Below, piece after piece: positions 35,426 to 48,515 of a stretch of DNA of 64,000 nt. The stretch lies in assembly GCA_947579665.1 (NCBI GenBank), contig OX388350.1:3100001-3164000 (forward strand), read 5' to 3'. Position numbers and translations under genes: made by a program. The number at the start of each line of letters is the position of its first letter. The first letter of the stretch is position 1. This DNA comes from Sympetrum striolatum (Eukaryota > Arthropoda > Insecta > Odonata > Libellulidae). The notes beneath the pieces are model-generated. The model ran no database searches and had not been told where the DNA came from. It saw only the letters and a list, made by a program, of their open reading frames with translations.

Positions 35426-38215
35426 GAGCCCACGAATCATTTACTATACGACAAAAAGATCTTAAATTGTCAATGTGCTTGGATAAAAGTCATTATATAT
35501 TACAATAGACGACCCATGTGATGTCGTCACGATGGAGTCGAAAGCAAAAGCATTCCAAGGGGGACTGCGTACGGTGACCCGATGAAAGATTTGCTTTTGG
35601 GATGTCAATATTTAAATATTCATGGGTTATGCGAATTGGGCGTAAGAGTATCGTATTAATTCCCTGCGATGATCAAAATGAGGAGTTTACAACGTTTGTG
35701 CGTATTTCGGTAATGTATTAATTTGTGGCGATATTTTCGTCATCCATTTTCCGAAAAGCTGTGTTTATCCATATCCATGACTATCTTTGTCGAGGAAGTG
35801 CGTAGCTAAATACGTCTTTATTTCGATAACTTACAGCTTTCTGTCGGTAGAAATCATCTCTGGTTTTTATTTTTCTTCTACGATCATCTAATGTAATGCG
35901 TGTCCTTCCCTCATCTTTGACTCTATTCCATTACCCTTCACAAACCCTCTTATGTGTCCAATTTTATTCGTTACAGTAAATGGTATTTACAGTAATTTGC
36001 TTCATCCGAAATAAATCCAAGAGTTTTATTGCTCTGCATCGTAAAACAAGATTTTCGTAAAAGTATGTCGCTGGATCTCTTAAAAAAACTAATTTTCTCG
36101 TAGTTTGGCGGGACTTGGCTGTTTTGAGGAAGAATAAACCATAAAAGTAGGCAAAGGTGAAATATAAAATCCAACGCAGTTAAAGGATATTAACGTTGGA
36201 GAAAGCATGACATTTCTCATATCACTTAATATTTACAAATTCAGGTTTTTATTAGTATGCCAGTATATATTTACGTAGGTATTTATGCAGTTATTGTGAC
36301 AGTTTCTGTTGGAAATGAATCACACATGAAATGAAAACTAACTATCTAGGGATGACAAAAATTTGATTTTAAAATAGAATGAAAATTGGTTCTTATGTTT
36401 TATAATATTTCCGTGCTCTACTGTTAGTACACATTTGGATTTCTTCGTCCATTTTTCAGGTATTTAACTTATTGATGAGTTATTCATCGTTCTTTTGATT
36501 AATGGTTTAATTTTTGGTATTTTTGTGGACTTAAATCTTCGTTTTGGACAAAATATTAAGCTTAGGAAAATGTATTGTGTTCCCTTATATACAGATAAAG
36601 AAGTTTCAGTCGATTTTTGATAAATTACTCGTACAACGCATTTTCGATTGCGATTCTTATTTCGCAGGGTTGGTATGTGCGACCGATTTGTTCTAGCGCA
36701 GAAATCATTGGAATGATTCCTGAATGTATGGGAGAGCCAATGGTCAGCTTAAGAATAAATGTGAAAGCCTTTGAAAATATAATTTGCGCGTCCGTAAGCC
36801 ACGCTGAATGCGTCCCTCACGCGCCATCTGCACAGCTTTTTTCGTAAACTGCTCAATAGGACCCGACTGCCCTCTTCGTTTTGAAACGCTTTGATTTGAC
36901 AAATTAATCCTCATCTGAAGCCCACTTGGGGCAATTTGATCTAATTAGGATCCCCTCATTATTCAATCAACTTCGTTTGTCTGATTTTTGTACTCGACTC
37001 CGCTGACCCTTTGACTCACATTTCGACGGCCATTCGAAGCTTCTTTTCGAGAAGAAGAAGCCAATTTGCTCTATAACGATGGATGCAACTTAAAAGAATA
37101 GCTAAGAAGATGCTAAACGAAATTATAACAAAATAAAGTAATTAAAAATATTGCCTCAGTCCTGCCTCTGCAAAAATCATACGAATTCGGTCATTTCATG
37201 GATTTTGATCTGTGATGTAAAGCTTACGTCTTGTTGTTCAAACTTGACTTAATGGTATTTTATTTAATAACATATTTCGCAGAGAAGATTTCTCTCTATC
37301 TCACTCGATACAAAATGTCGGTGGAGAAGAAAAAAGCCACAAATAGTCGTGGAGATTTTCCATTGCTTTTCTTAAAATATAAAATTCATAAATTCATGAC
37401 TGCAGGGTAAATGTGGGCATAATTGAAATACACAATTTTTGACATTACTATTTCTATTATTGCCACTGAACATCAGTAAATAAACTATGGATGAAGCATA
37501 AGATTACTCGGTAATAGATATGATTTTCTTATCCGATGAAACGCCTTATATGTGTACGAATGAGGTACGAGATGACAAATTCGAAATAATTCAACAAAAT
37601 CGTATGCCTTCAATGTTCAAGCACTTCTGTCTCTGTTTTACCAGTGTAGTCTGCGTAAGAATATTTAATATAATCTGTGTAATTATTTGCCCTTTACTTC
37701 TGCAATATATGGAAATGAGAGGTATGAGTAAAATGAAAAGGTGCTTTGTTCCTATTGGAGGAAAACGTTTAGAGTTCCAAAACAATTGCTTTGATTAGCC
37801 GAATTAACATTGTGGATGGTTCATTTCGGCTGAAGATTGTAATATTTAGAAAACTAACTTGAGGAGATGAATCTCGTGAATTCATATTTGGAAAACACAT
37901 TGCAGGATAATTCTTAGATTCACAACTCTCTCTTTCTCTCTTTCCATATTCGTTACTTAATTGCTCATTATCGACTGCATTTACCTTGCACTTATCCCTT
38001 TAGTCAAAAATATTTAATACCAATTAAATCTTCCACAGCTCAAATTCTATCTATTTGCATATTTAATTTGCAAGGAATTTTCCCCGGTTTCCCTATTTTT
38101 TCTCGGTTTATTTTTCTGTCGTTAAGTATATATTAACTGTTCTCATCAACTTTTTCTTGTATGTTTAAAATTGTAGTTTCACTGGTTAATCGGAGGGGGA
38201 GGCTGTTTTTAATTA
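35426..38215. other. Unique DNA, no gene seen
   Basis: Contains a CpG-bearing patch at about 36,620-36,880 and a weak juxtaposed splice-site pair TTTTTCAG|GTATTT at 36,459. CT-rich repeats lie near 37,925-37,945. Confidence 0.45.
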
Positions 38216-38219
38216 TTGT

Positions 38220-38725
38220 GGTCATTGTAGTGGATTGTTAAGATTACCGGAAATGAGAGGAAAAGCGGGAAGAGGCCGAAATTCAGAGACAATTACCGGA
38301 TTTCCGTCATCAGTATGAAGAGTGTAAAATTCCATTCCTTTGGTGATCTCCTTCTTCTCCGGATTAGCGGAATCTGCAGTGGTTATTAAAATGTGAGCGC
38401 CTGACCCGGTGGCCGGATTACGGCCATAAATCTCGGGCGAAATAAAGCAAGCTATCACCAGGGCCATCCCGCGGATAATAACCAATTGTGAGTGGATCTT
38501 TTATAAATGTCGGGATTCCTTTTAAGAAATGCATAAATGCCTCTCGCCAAAGTTCCCCAACAGCCATTCATCAAGACCCTCCGGATCTCGTTAAATTTCA
38601 GGAAAGAGGCCCTCGTAAAATTTCGCGGGACTTTTCCGCGTACATCATGATTTTTTCCTCCGCCGTTGTTTATCACACTTTTACGACGATTTTAATGGCC
38701 CCGGGCAACTTCCTTGAAAGGATGC
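38220..38725. other. CpG-bearing unique block
   Basis: About 500 bp with three overlapping frames on both strands (38,222-38,485 and 38,455-38,676 minus; 38,488-38,745 plus), none with a domain. Confidence 0.3.
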
Positions 38726-41220
38726 GGACTATGTCAAAGTTTTGACGGAAAATGGTTTTGGAAAATCGAACATAGAGGATGGAGTGCAAAAATGTGGTGT
38801 TGGGGCAGCGGTTGGGAAATAGGGCCTTCTTCGTCGGAGTCAGACCCTTTGGGGTCCCCAGCTTAGCTCGTGACTCGTTGTAATATTTAGTGAAATTTAT
38901 AAAAAAATTTGTCAAAGAATATTTGAAACTTGAGACTGAATAAAAGAATGGATTATGGGTTGAAAATACCAAAGAAAAATAAATCTCAAATCCTAAAAAT
39001 CAAATCAGAACGATAAAATAAAGTTATTTCAATTACAAAAGACGTAAAATATACAAAATTTAAGTTGGAGAGAGAAAATCTTCAATCAACACTATGACAC
39101 GTATCTTAGGATTAAATATTTACATTAATATAGTGTGTATATTGCATACCAGTGAGCCATCAGGAATTGCCATTCTTCATCTCGTTCGATTTACTACTCC
39201 CTCTCCACTTAAAGAATATTACTACATTATAAATATTATTTGTCTGAATATAATGCTGAACCATTACATATTTATTTAAGAGGAGAACGTTTACAAAGTT
39301 CAAGTTTATTATTTTACCTACCGTTATGGTATCCACGAACTAAAATATTCTACAAACAATTGCAAGCAGTACTATCATTCCTTGGCAGTGAGAGGGGAAA
39401 CGCGGACCAATAGAAGAAGAAGGGTGGGCGTATTCGATAGAGGATGCGTTCGGAAACATGGAAAACTCCGTTCAGAATGCATCCTTCGCGTCGTTTGTCA
39501 TAAGAAAAGTATTTCGTTTGAAATTTGTTACACCGTGACTATTCATCTATTCCTCGAAGAGTACGTTGGTGTCTTTCTTATTCAGGACATGGGCAGCGTC
39601 GCTATCTCGTAGTGATCTCGACTAATTGGACCCATTTGACGCTAAATTACGCAGCCAATGCACCAATCATCCCCGGGCGAGAGAACGTGCCCTCCGCGCC
39701 ACGCAGCGGCTGGACCGTGTACTAGGAATCACGGCGGATGCGTGATTCGCATTGGTGACAAACAATACGGAGTCACGCTTCTCACTCCCATCTTCATGAA
39801 AGCGAAACTATTATGCTTTATCTTATAATGTTTTTACGTAGTGATCTTCGAGTGAATAACTATGTTCACCTTTTGCTTTTGGCGAATCCTTAAAAAATTT
39901 TATTACTTTTTTGTACACGCGTTCTTTCTCTTCAGATTCTCAGATATTTTCGTTTATCCTCCCACTTTCAGATCCAAACGTACCTTCTTTGTTCCCTTAA
40001 TATCAGGTATTGATATAATATATTGACAGCGGTACTAAGATTATATATTACGCAACGAATTTATGTAAAACCGTCAAGCAATTCACAAAGCATTAGAAAG
40101 ACTAACTTGGGTGCACTTGAAGTGGGCGAGAGCACAGCTTCGAGGGAGCCTTTTCTCATTAAAATGCCCTTCTTCGGCTTCGTTCCTTAACTTTTTCATG
40201 ACCTCCCTTATGTCTCCCAGATACCTTTTCATCCTTGTGTTCCCTTATATCTTCGCATCCTACCCTCTGGTACTTTCTATAGCGACCCCATTTACTCATC
40301 CAACCCTCACTTAAATTCTCTCTCTTCCCATCATCTTACTCATATTCCCCTGTCAATATAACTTTTTCAGTATGGAGTACATACCGTTTCACTATTTATA
40401 ATGTTTATAATGAGAATTAATTGGGGATTCAAATCGAGGTATCGCTTAGCTGGTTAGACAGCGGAGGCAGTGAATTTAGGACCGATAGTTTTATCCTTAT
40501 CGATAATTTTAAGGCAAAGATAGCCAAAGGGTTAGCGGTGCTTTAGTGAAATCTTCTCTGACTGGAAATCCAACTGCTTAACCTTATTTAACTGGGTAAT
40601 ATGGTTTTAAAGATCAGCACATTCTGACATACTCTTTCCCCTCCGTTGTGCGTGACCAAATGAACGAAATCTATCTTTTTTGAACTTCTATTCGTATCTG
40701 CATCGAATCGAGAACCATATTATTCCCCCATCGCGTTATGTCATCTAAACAACCTATAAAATGTATCTTGGAAAAGCTTCACTTCTCTGACAAGCACGGA
40801 GGTCTACAGCAAGGCCTGAGGTTTACAATGTAATTCATCCTCCTATTTCTAAATTGAACAGATGTTGAAAAGATGGTGTAGTTAAAGATTTTTTAAATTG
40901 ATCTAAATATTCGAACATGCATTCATTGGATGAATACATTCATATCGAAATCCACATCTGAATGTGTATTATTATGTTCTACATTAGCAAGATATTGTAT
41001 TTTGCGACAAATATAAGCATTTACGACATTTATTATTTCAAAATTAGTCTGGATGTTTGGATTCGATTAAGGCGTTGCTTTAAGAGGACAAATTAATCTA
41101 CTAATTACTCTATTCACGATTCATGCATCGTGAAAAGTCTTGTTCAGGCATACACCAATGATCGTTACTACGCTGATTGCTGCGATAGAAGGAAAGGAAG
41201 AAGTTCTATAGGAAGACCTA
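38726..41220. other. Unique DNA with one CpG-bearing patch and a pyrimidine-rich tract
   Basis: The patch lies at about 39,370-39,790. From about 40,150 to 40,350 the plus strand is pyrimidine-rich, so the minus strand reads as a purine-rich, K/E/R-rich stretch. I could not match it to a family. Confidence 0.4.
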
Positions 41221-41227
41221 ATTAGGA

Positions 41228-41290
41228 GAGGAACACGAATTATCAACAATTTTGAAGCGATTAAGCGAAAGGGCTGAGGAAAGAAGCGTT
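41228..41290 (+). pseudogene. Possible LINE reverse-transcriptase C-terminal relic
   Basis: In one plus frame the sequence reads EEHELSTILKRLSERAEE then RSVWRADSAD before a stop. The pattern of a basic helix followed by A-E-x-R-x-x-W-R resembles the last residues of many insect LINE reverse-transcriptase proteins. A stop lies just upstream. This is a short match judged by eye. Confidence 0.25.
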
Positions 41291-42554
41291 TGGAGGGCAG
41301 ATTCAGCCGATTAGTGGATAGTTAATCCATGATATTGAAGACGAAGAAGTTAACGTTGTTCATTTTGAATGATTTTACTTCTCACCGAAGCGCATGCATT
41401 TAGTATTTTTCAAGTGAACTCGTAACTTGTTGTACACTTACGGTATCGCCTCTTCTTCCAGTTAAGGTCAGTCGGTGGATATTCAAACTGTCCTCTTGTT
41501 GAGTATGACTTATGCTCAAGTCTCAGTTTATTTTAATGGATACGGAAGTGTATAACGATGGATGAGGGCCGATGGCAAATTTAACACACCCTTCTCTTAA
41601 AACAAGAGTATTAAGGTTTTTTGCGAATGAACAAAACGAAAAGTGAAAGCAAATGGAAATCTCATTCGAATGAGATAATTTCGAGTTGTAGTGGGTAATC
41701 ATCTCTTCTGAGAGCTCATCCGAATGCTCTGTTCATTTCGGTCGTCCATTAGCGAGGAGATGGTTGCTAGGCACAGTCGCGCTTTAGTAAAAACATCCCT
41801 CTGATGGGACGCAGTTAGTTTCCGATCCGAGTTTCCTCCTTTTACACGGCGAATTAATGCGAATCCTCAAATTAATCTCTCTCCTGCCAATTTCGAACTT
41901 CGGAGCAAGTATTTCTTGGTGATTGGATCCCCAGTTGAGGAACTCCTTAAAATGGAGATTCGGAGGAATGCAGTTTCTTCTCTATTAATACTTTGATTAA
42001 CATCGGCTCATTTGCCTCCCTCTCAATTTGGTACGTCACCGCAAGAGGCGCTGCGGGTGGAAGTATAAGTGGCAATCCGATAGGGGGCGCGCTCTCGACC
42101 GAAGTGCGTGTAGGAGAAATGCAGCACGTGCTCAAACGATCGCCAGTGATTAACCGGAGGAAATAAGAAGCAAGCGTATTAATCGCGTCCTATTTTTAAG
42201 ACCCGCTTTGCAATCCACCTGACGAAAAAATCACGAAGCATTTTTCATTTTAAGAAGATTAGAATAAATAAGAAATCGATAATTATTTCTAGCCATTTTC
42301 TTCTGAAAACTTTACGCTCCTGACGTGAATAACTTTAATGCAGAAGATGCTTCACCTTCGCACATGATCCAGCGTCCAGTTAATGTCGCTTTTCAGAATA
42401 AAGATACGATGTAGCGTCGAACTAGTGTCCGGACGATGAAAGTGACGCCTCGAGAAAGAGAACTACAGAGTAGAATGCTAAGCGATTAAACCAACAATGA
42501 GTGTTAGTAAATTATATTTAATACTCATTTCAAAGTTTTCTCTTCTTTCTAACT
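41291..42554. other. Unique DNA with a CpG-bearing block
   Basis: The block spans about 41,660-42,180. No repeats or convincing frames. Confidence 0.4.
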
Positions 42555-42566
42555 CATATTTCCAGG

Positions 42567-42794
42567 AAAGGGTTAAAGTTACTTTGCACATAAGGGCGTC
42601 CACCCAGGAAAAATCCCACAAAGGGTTTCTACAAAATCCCCAAACGTTGCGCACAAAGTTCCCTAAAACGGCTTGTTAAAATGTTCTGGCCGGGTAGCCT
42701 TGATGGTTAAGGCAGCCTCCCGGATAGAATATCCCGTGTTCGATTCCCGGCCCTGTCAGACTTTTTTCAATTCCGTTTTTCGTTGGGTTTTTTT
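42567..42794 (+). mobile_element. tRNA-derived SINE, copy P3 (non-palindromic form)
   Basis: 228 bp flanked by CATATTTCCAGG (42,555-42,566) and CATAGTTCCAGG (42,795-42,806), a 12-bp duplication with one mismatch. The left end shares AGGAAAGGGTT, ACTTTGCACATAAGGGCG and CACCCAGGAAAA with P2. The middle is different DNA with no inverted tRNA arm. The right half is the tRNA-like head after GTTAAAATGTTCTGGCCGGG (A-box-like GGTAGCCTTGATGG, B box GTTCGATTCCC), then GTCAGAC, T6 and a tail. This looks like the progenitor layout from which P1 and P2 dimers arose, or a partial replacement of the inverted arm. Confidence 0.85.
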
Positions 42795-42807
42795 CATAGT
42801 TCCAGGC

Positions 42808-42930
42808 TTGTGGCGTAACTCAGTGGTATAGAATCGAAGAAATCTGACCAACATACTAAAAATAATTAATTTTAAGGCACTGCTTGAATCATTGCGTAAC
42901 AACTTACTTGAGTTTGATTCCTCCTATCAC
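42808..42930 (+). repeat. tRNA-like relic with an over-long middle
   Basis: TGGCGTAACTCAGTGG at 42,812-42,827 is a good A-box region, and GAGTTTGATTCC at about 42,911-42,922 is a good B box. They are about 90 nt apart, roughly 50-60 nt more than in a tRNA. Either the anticodon arm contains an insertion or the boxes are unrelated. It begins directly after the right duplication of SINE P3. Confidence 0.35.
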
Positions 42931-45900
42931 AGTGTAACTCACCAATATTTTTGCATATGAAAAGACAGAGGTTGACCTGTAAAGGATGATTTCCAATCTA
43001 TTGGTGAATCCATGAGATATGGAAGCTATAGTTAAAAACAGAGGACAATGAGAGAATTGTGTGTTCTAAAACAGTTCTTAGTATTTCAGTTTATAATATT
43101 GTTTGTGAAATCAGTGCTGATTTTTTAAAATACTAGCTGTGGAAAACGAAACTCCTCGATCCTATCATTTCGTTTCGCTATTGAAAAGTAGCTTGCCGTA
43201 CGTTTGTGCGGTGAAATATCCTGAAAATTCGTTAAGATGCTGTGAGTTAATGAGAAATGGTACCTATGAATGATTATGGTAACTTGTATTCGTTCGGTAC
43301 GATTGTGGCAGTGGTTGTACGTTTTTTGGAACAGTCATATTCGCAATCATCTGATTATACTTAATCTAATTTTAAAGTTCTTCCCAACTAAAATATAACG
43401 TCCAGAGGTCATTAACATTAGTTCCTAAGGGAAGTGGATTTCCACAGATCTTCGAGTGAGCGCTCTTCTTAGTCGTGTGCACTCGCCTTCTAATGCATTC
43501 AGAGCATAGCTCTGGCTTACGTTAGATTAAGTCAACAAACAACGCGCGTTTGCCATCAAAGGTCGGTTTATCAGGGGGCTTAACTTTCAAAACGAATTGC
43601 GGAAAGTTAAGGAAACATTTATAGTATCAAGAGGGATGTAATTATGTCATTCGAATCAGTAGTGCAATGCTACGAATTTGCGTAACTCAAAAACCTCCGG
43701 CTTACATTCGGAGTTCCTTCTTATTTAAGAGGTATATTCTCTGAGAATCTTTCCGATAAATCCTTACATTTCATCTTTATCGTTCCATTCTCTTTCATCA
43801 TCAGTCTTTTTTCCCACAGTTCTACCTCTTCGAACTTGTTCCATTCATCTGACTGCAATTTCTATCCCACGGAGTTATAAAATCTCCTTTCTCAGGGAAT
43901 CCTATTTATACAGTTTCTTGAAATTGCAATGTCTATCATCGTTAAAAATCTATTAGTCTTGCCTATTTATCCCTCAAAAACAGCGCATCGATTCCTTATG
44001 TACGTATGATCCTCGTTTTCCCGTTATCCTTCAAAATGCTAGTGGAGATGCCCGTCGAGAGTCAAGGAAATATTATTCGACCTCTCCTCTGAGTGATTCG
44101 GGGTCCACGTGTAGTGGGGTTGTTCTCCGATTTAGAGATGTTTCAATGTTGAGCAGTTCGTTTTTTCAGCGGCGATTTCATGTTCGACACAAGTGTTACG
44201 GCTGTGATAAAATCCCTCGGATTCGCTCAGAGGGCAGATAAGCAACGGAAGCTTTTGGAAAAACTCATCCGAATTCATCGACGAAGTACACGTAGTCGTG
44301 ATTTCAGCGATTGCGAACTCGGAGAGAAATGGACAAAGTGTTAGGAGGAAATATTTGCTCAGACAGGTTGTTATTTTGGTCTCTTTTTCTACTAAACTAT
44401 CAGTAGAGAGAGTTAACAGACTTGTGAGTTCTATGGGGATCTTGATGTTAACACACTCTGCACCAAACACCAATGGTTGGCTTACAGGGTAAATATGTGT
44501 GTGGGTGCGAAATGAGCGTACATATCCAACGCAAGAGTTGTCAAATTCGTATTAATGATTTGCTATTTGAAAGTATGTTCGAGGATGATGCAAATTTGCC
44601 TTAAAAAGGGCACCGAACAGCAACTACTTTCCACCCTGTGTTTTGCTCTAATTAGATTAACATTTATCTCAGCAGCCTTCTAATCGATTCAAACCGGTCA
44701 TTTTTGAGCTGATTATATAATTTAGAATTCAAATAATTAATTAATTATTCATACGAAATTTTGACCGAAAGATGAGAATATTAAATATCAATAATTTATT
44801 TTTCTTATTTCAAAATTTCTTGGTAAAGCTTTAGCAACAAAAAATGCTTAGTGAACCTTATAAGAGTTATTTATATCAGTTATTAGTTTTAGATTTTAGT
44901 TATTTATGTATTTGTTATTTGTCATTAAAATTTCCTCCATTTTTACCTAAGTAAAATGATACCCTTGGCAGCCGAAAGATCAATATAAATAATATTTTCG
45001 GGTAATGTATAATACCTGTAATATTTCGGTTTTCACACACTCAAAAATATATTTTCCCGGCTCCGCTTTTCGGTTCTTTTCCGGTTCAATACCGACCCTT
45101 CTTCGGTAGGATCTTCATCGCCGCCATTTGTGCTAATCCCGCGACAGCTCTATAATTTCAGTCGCATTTTAGCAACAACATCACTTTCCCCCTTCATTTC
45201 CCCTCCCCAGGGAAACACTCAACTCAATTTTCGCCACAAAGAGAACTTAATTAAAATGTTTTAATTGACGTTTTCTAGATCCTCCTCGCGGAGGGGAATC
45301 CGAAAAGCTTCTTCACGCGGTTCCCTCTCACTTTTTAATTCCAAAGCGTACCTTCGAAATTACCACAGTCTTTGTTACTCCCAACTGCTATCCTCACCAA
45401 CTTTTATTCAATTTCTATTTGCTTTTACAAGCGTCTGTGCTATTTTGAAACGCTCATTCGGAAAACAAAGTGTCGTTCTATAGTCCTATCAAATAGAATC
45501 GTATTTTAAAGTTTTATGATAAGTACATTGCCTTAACTTTCATTGATTTCTTTGTCGAAATTCTTCTTTCTTTCGCAATTTCGCAACTCTGGTTTCTTTT
45601 AGGAAGTGTATTTCTGTGATGGAAATGTCCTTTTTCTGTCTGTGAAATGATCACAGCGAATGCAGGTTGGCGATTGTGTAAATTATGAATAAGCTTCGGA
45701 TATGGATTCGGCAACGCAGTCGATTTCCGAAGCCGATGTTCGTTTTTGAGCGACCGTGTAAGCTCCATCGATTCGCCTCAGTTCGATTCGAAAGGCTTTT
45801 CGAAGTGAGGCAATAGATCTTGAAAGAAGTGGTGATTTTGATTAGTCAATGAAATTTACAATTAAGTAAAAAGCACATCCCTTCGGTTGTGACGTCTTTT

Positions 45901-46785
45901 CGGATTGCCGATACCGAAACCGAAATGGCTTACGCAATGATCCCACCGGTTAGATCCTCAGCCCCTCCACCACAAGCTACAATAATATTTAGTGAGGGAA
46001 TGAGGTTCACTTTGAAAGGAGAGAGGTCCCTTGCTCTCTTCATAGAGCTAAGTCAGCGAAAAAATTTCACCTATGTGAAGCACAAGGGTTCCATAGGTAA
46101 CACTTCTCATAGCATCGAATAACACCGTTTACGGCACTCAAAGTCTGCGTAAAATAAGGAATATTAAATATCTTTCCCATCGTGAGGATGCACCTATGTT
46201 TAGCGGGCTATATTTCCGATTTAACGAGCTGCCATTCTCGATATTCGTGAAAACGCGAAAATCCCCGAAAGAGAAAATCCGGACGCCTTCCACCCTCTCA
46301 GTGATTCACGCCATCAAATTCAGGCCCGGATGAAAAATGGTTTGTCCTGTAAATCCTTGTTTTAGGGACGTCGGCGCAAAAAATTACGCGGCGGTGCTAT
46401 TTTGAGTGTGTTTCGCCGAATGAATGTGAAATAAATGAAGAATGGAATTCTCCTTCGAAAGGGCGTTCGGCATAAGTATGAGTTTTCCGGGAGTTATATC
46501 GCTCGTTTCCAAGAGTTGTTTGTGACTTGAAAAAATATACAGGAAGAGCAGCTCTGGCGTTTTAGTTATCTGGGATGCGCGAACGAAATATATGCGATGA
46601 AAAAATAAGATTAGCGAAGAGGACATTTTAATAAGATTTACTGGCGTTCAGATTAGGTGTGGACAACTGGAAAATGTTAGTTCATGCCTGATTTCGATCG
46701 GATATTGTGTTCCTCCGCGTAGATGTTTTCCTCATAGGATTCATAGTGAAAAGCAAGAGAAGACCATCTCAACCCTCATCATGGC
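42931..46785. other. Unique DNA with several CpG-bearing blocks, no gene seen
   Basis: Blocks at about 44,040-44,340, 45,060-45,330, 45,880-46,130 and 46,190-46,640 are richer in G+C. CGCCGCCATTTG near 45,119 is a strong match to the YY1/Pho core. Frames at 44,132-44,473 (113 codons, minus) and elsewhere have no domain. Confidence 0.4.
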
Positions 46786-46790
46786 TCTTT

Positions 46791-46893
46791 CAAATCTATT
46801 GGCATCTTCAAATCTATTGGCATCTTCAAATCTATTGGCATCTTCAAATCTATTGGCATCTTCAAATCTATTGGCATCTTCAAATCTATTGGC
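46791..46893 (+). repeat. 18-bp tandem array
   Basis: The unit CAAATCTATTGGCATCTT starts at 46,791, 46,809, 46,827, 46,845, 46,863 and 46,881, giving 5.7 essentially identical units. The unit length is a multiple of three, so a frame reads through it as repeated YWHLQI. This is a by-product and not evidence of a protein. Near-perfect identity points to recent expansion. Confidence 0.97.
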
Positions 46894-47149
46894 TGGTAGG
46901 TCATGTAATTAAATATGTAGCACTTAAATTATGTGACTATGTGGTTGTGAAATGACAAATAATTATATCATGATTTCCATACATCTTAGTTTCACTTTTC
47001 TCTATGGAATACTGATTCTTATTTCTATTAGCTATTAAAAATAGAGCCATTTAAGTGTAAATAAATACACATTGGAGTATCGGTAAATTACCTATCGATC
47101 GACGCAGTATCGATGTTTATTAGTGATCATTATTTTTAAGAAAAATAAA

Positions 47150-47262
47150 TGCTCTTAACCAGAGAACCATATTATCGTAGATCAGAAGGCGCTTGACAGA
47201 GAGGCACAGAGACTTGAATCTCGCCCTGAATAAAGTCCTTTATTATTATTATTATTATTAAG
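47150..47262 (+). repeat. Probable retroposon 3' end with (TTA)n tail
   Basis: GACTTGAATCTCGCCCTGAATAAA is followed by GTCCTT and (TTA)n at 47,239-47,261. A defined sequence ending in a trinucleotide run suggests the 3' end of a SINE or LINE. GACTTGAATCTC is only loosely B-box-like. Confidence 0.4.
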
Positions 47263-48507
47263 GCAGCTTGATGCATTGTGCTGAATATGTAGCCATTATG
47301 CTATAACTAGGTTGGCTTACTGCCTATATTCAAATACATGGATACATTTTTCTTCGAAATAGCACGAGGGAAATATTTGTTGGAAGGAAGAGATTTTGGT
47401 TAAAATCCCCTAGCTCTAGGTGTTATTCGGAAATTATGAATTTTTCTAATTAATTGTTACAATCCGCTTTCCTAATTTTTCTCTTGAATCCCTATGAAGG
47501 GAGCAATAACCTCTTCTAGTAAAGGTATACGGTGATATCATCATCAAAATCCTTTTCAAGTGTACGATGTATTAATGAAATTTAGCTTGTGTTTTGGACG
47601 AGTTTATCTTTTATGACTCTATTACTTACTGATGAGTTTTGCAAAGAGCAGCAGGACTCTCGACGTTGGGCTGGGTTCCTTGTTACTAGCGCTTTGCCCT
47701 TTGCGTCTAGTACCTTATAGCAATATATACCAGTTAAAATAATATACTTTTTTCTGATATAAGGGTCACCGGACTCCTTTGCCCCCAATAGACAAATATT
47801 TATCGTATGGGACCACTAGATATACATTCATGTGGTCTCACCTATCGTATTCTGTTTATAAATCTGGCCATCAGTGAGGAGGGCCAGGAAACGCGCTTCT
47901 GTGCATGAATCAGCGCCGATCATAAACATCCGCACATAAAAATGCCGATCCTTTTTTCGTATTCGTCTTGGCTTCCGCCTCTTTGTCATCTGACCTCGGC
48001 CAGAGGAGGAAAATCCGCAGTAAAACAGGAATCGAGGGTCCGCAGCTGTGGACATGGCGTTCGAGCACATAAACGCACCCCAAATATATATGATAAAGTT
48101 TGGAAGGGCGTCGAAGATGGATGACCACTCCTTTCACTAAACACTGCCTCCAAAGAAACTTCCTTTTGCTTTTCGCCTGCGCCATATTCTGCGGTAATTG
48201 GCAACTATATCCGATGCCATTGACTTTCAATTTCCAATCATTCGCTAAATTAGAAGACTAATTGTCATTTTAGGCAGACGTGGGAAATTTTGGGAGTTCC
48301 GATCACTCGGCTGTGAAATTTCTGTATCCTTTTAATCTCCCTAATTCGTTATTGGATGGCTCAAAAATAGTTCCATTATAAGTCTTTTAATTCATTCGTA
48401 CACAACAGCCTTTTCTCTTCGATAAAACTTCATTAGAAATCCTTTTTTCAATTCCTAAAATTAAAAACATCTATGAGTAACAGTATTAAGTTATTGATTG
48501 ATATTTA
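47263..48507. other. Unique DNA with a CpG-bearing block
   Basis: The block at about 47,880-48,210 has overlapping frames on both strands and no recognised domain. Confidence 0.4.
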
Positions 48508-48515
48508 TATTTTGC

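Noticed and set aside
36451..36466. Third juxtaposed splice-site pair TTTTTCAG|GTATTT
   Set aside because: The donor half (GTATTT) is poor and no downstream donor defines an exon; far weaker than the two reported sites.
39985..40012. TTCCCTTAATATCAG|GTATTG as a ratchet point
   Set aside because: Short pyrimidine tract and weak donor half.
44132..44473. 113-codon minus-strand frame
   Set aside because: No domain and overlapped by an opposite frame; composition explains the openness.
46707..46955. Frame with six YWHLQI repeats
   Set aside because: It is produced by reading through an 18-bp tandem array; no flanking protein-like sequence.
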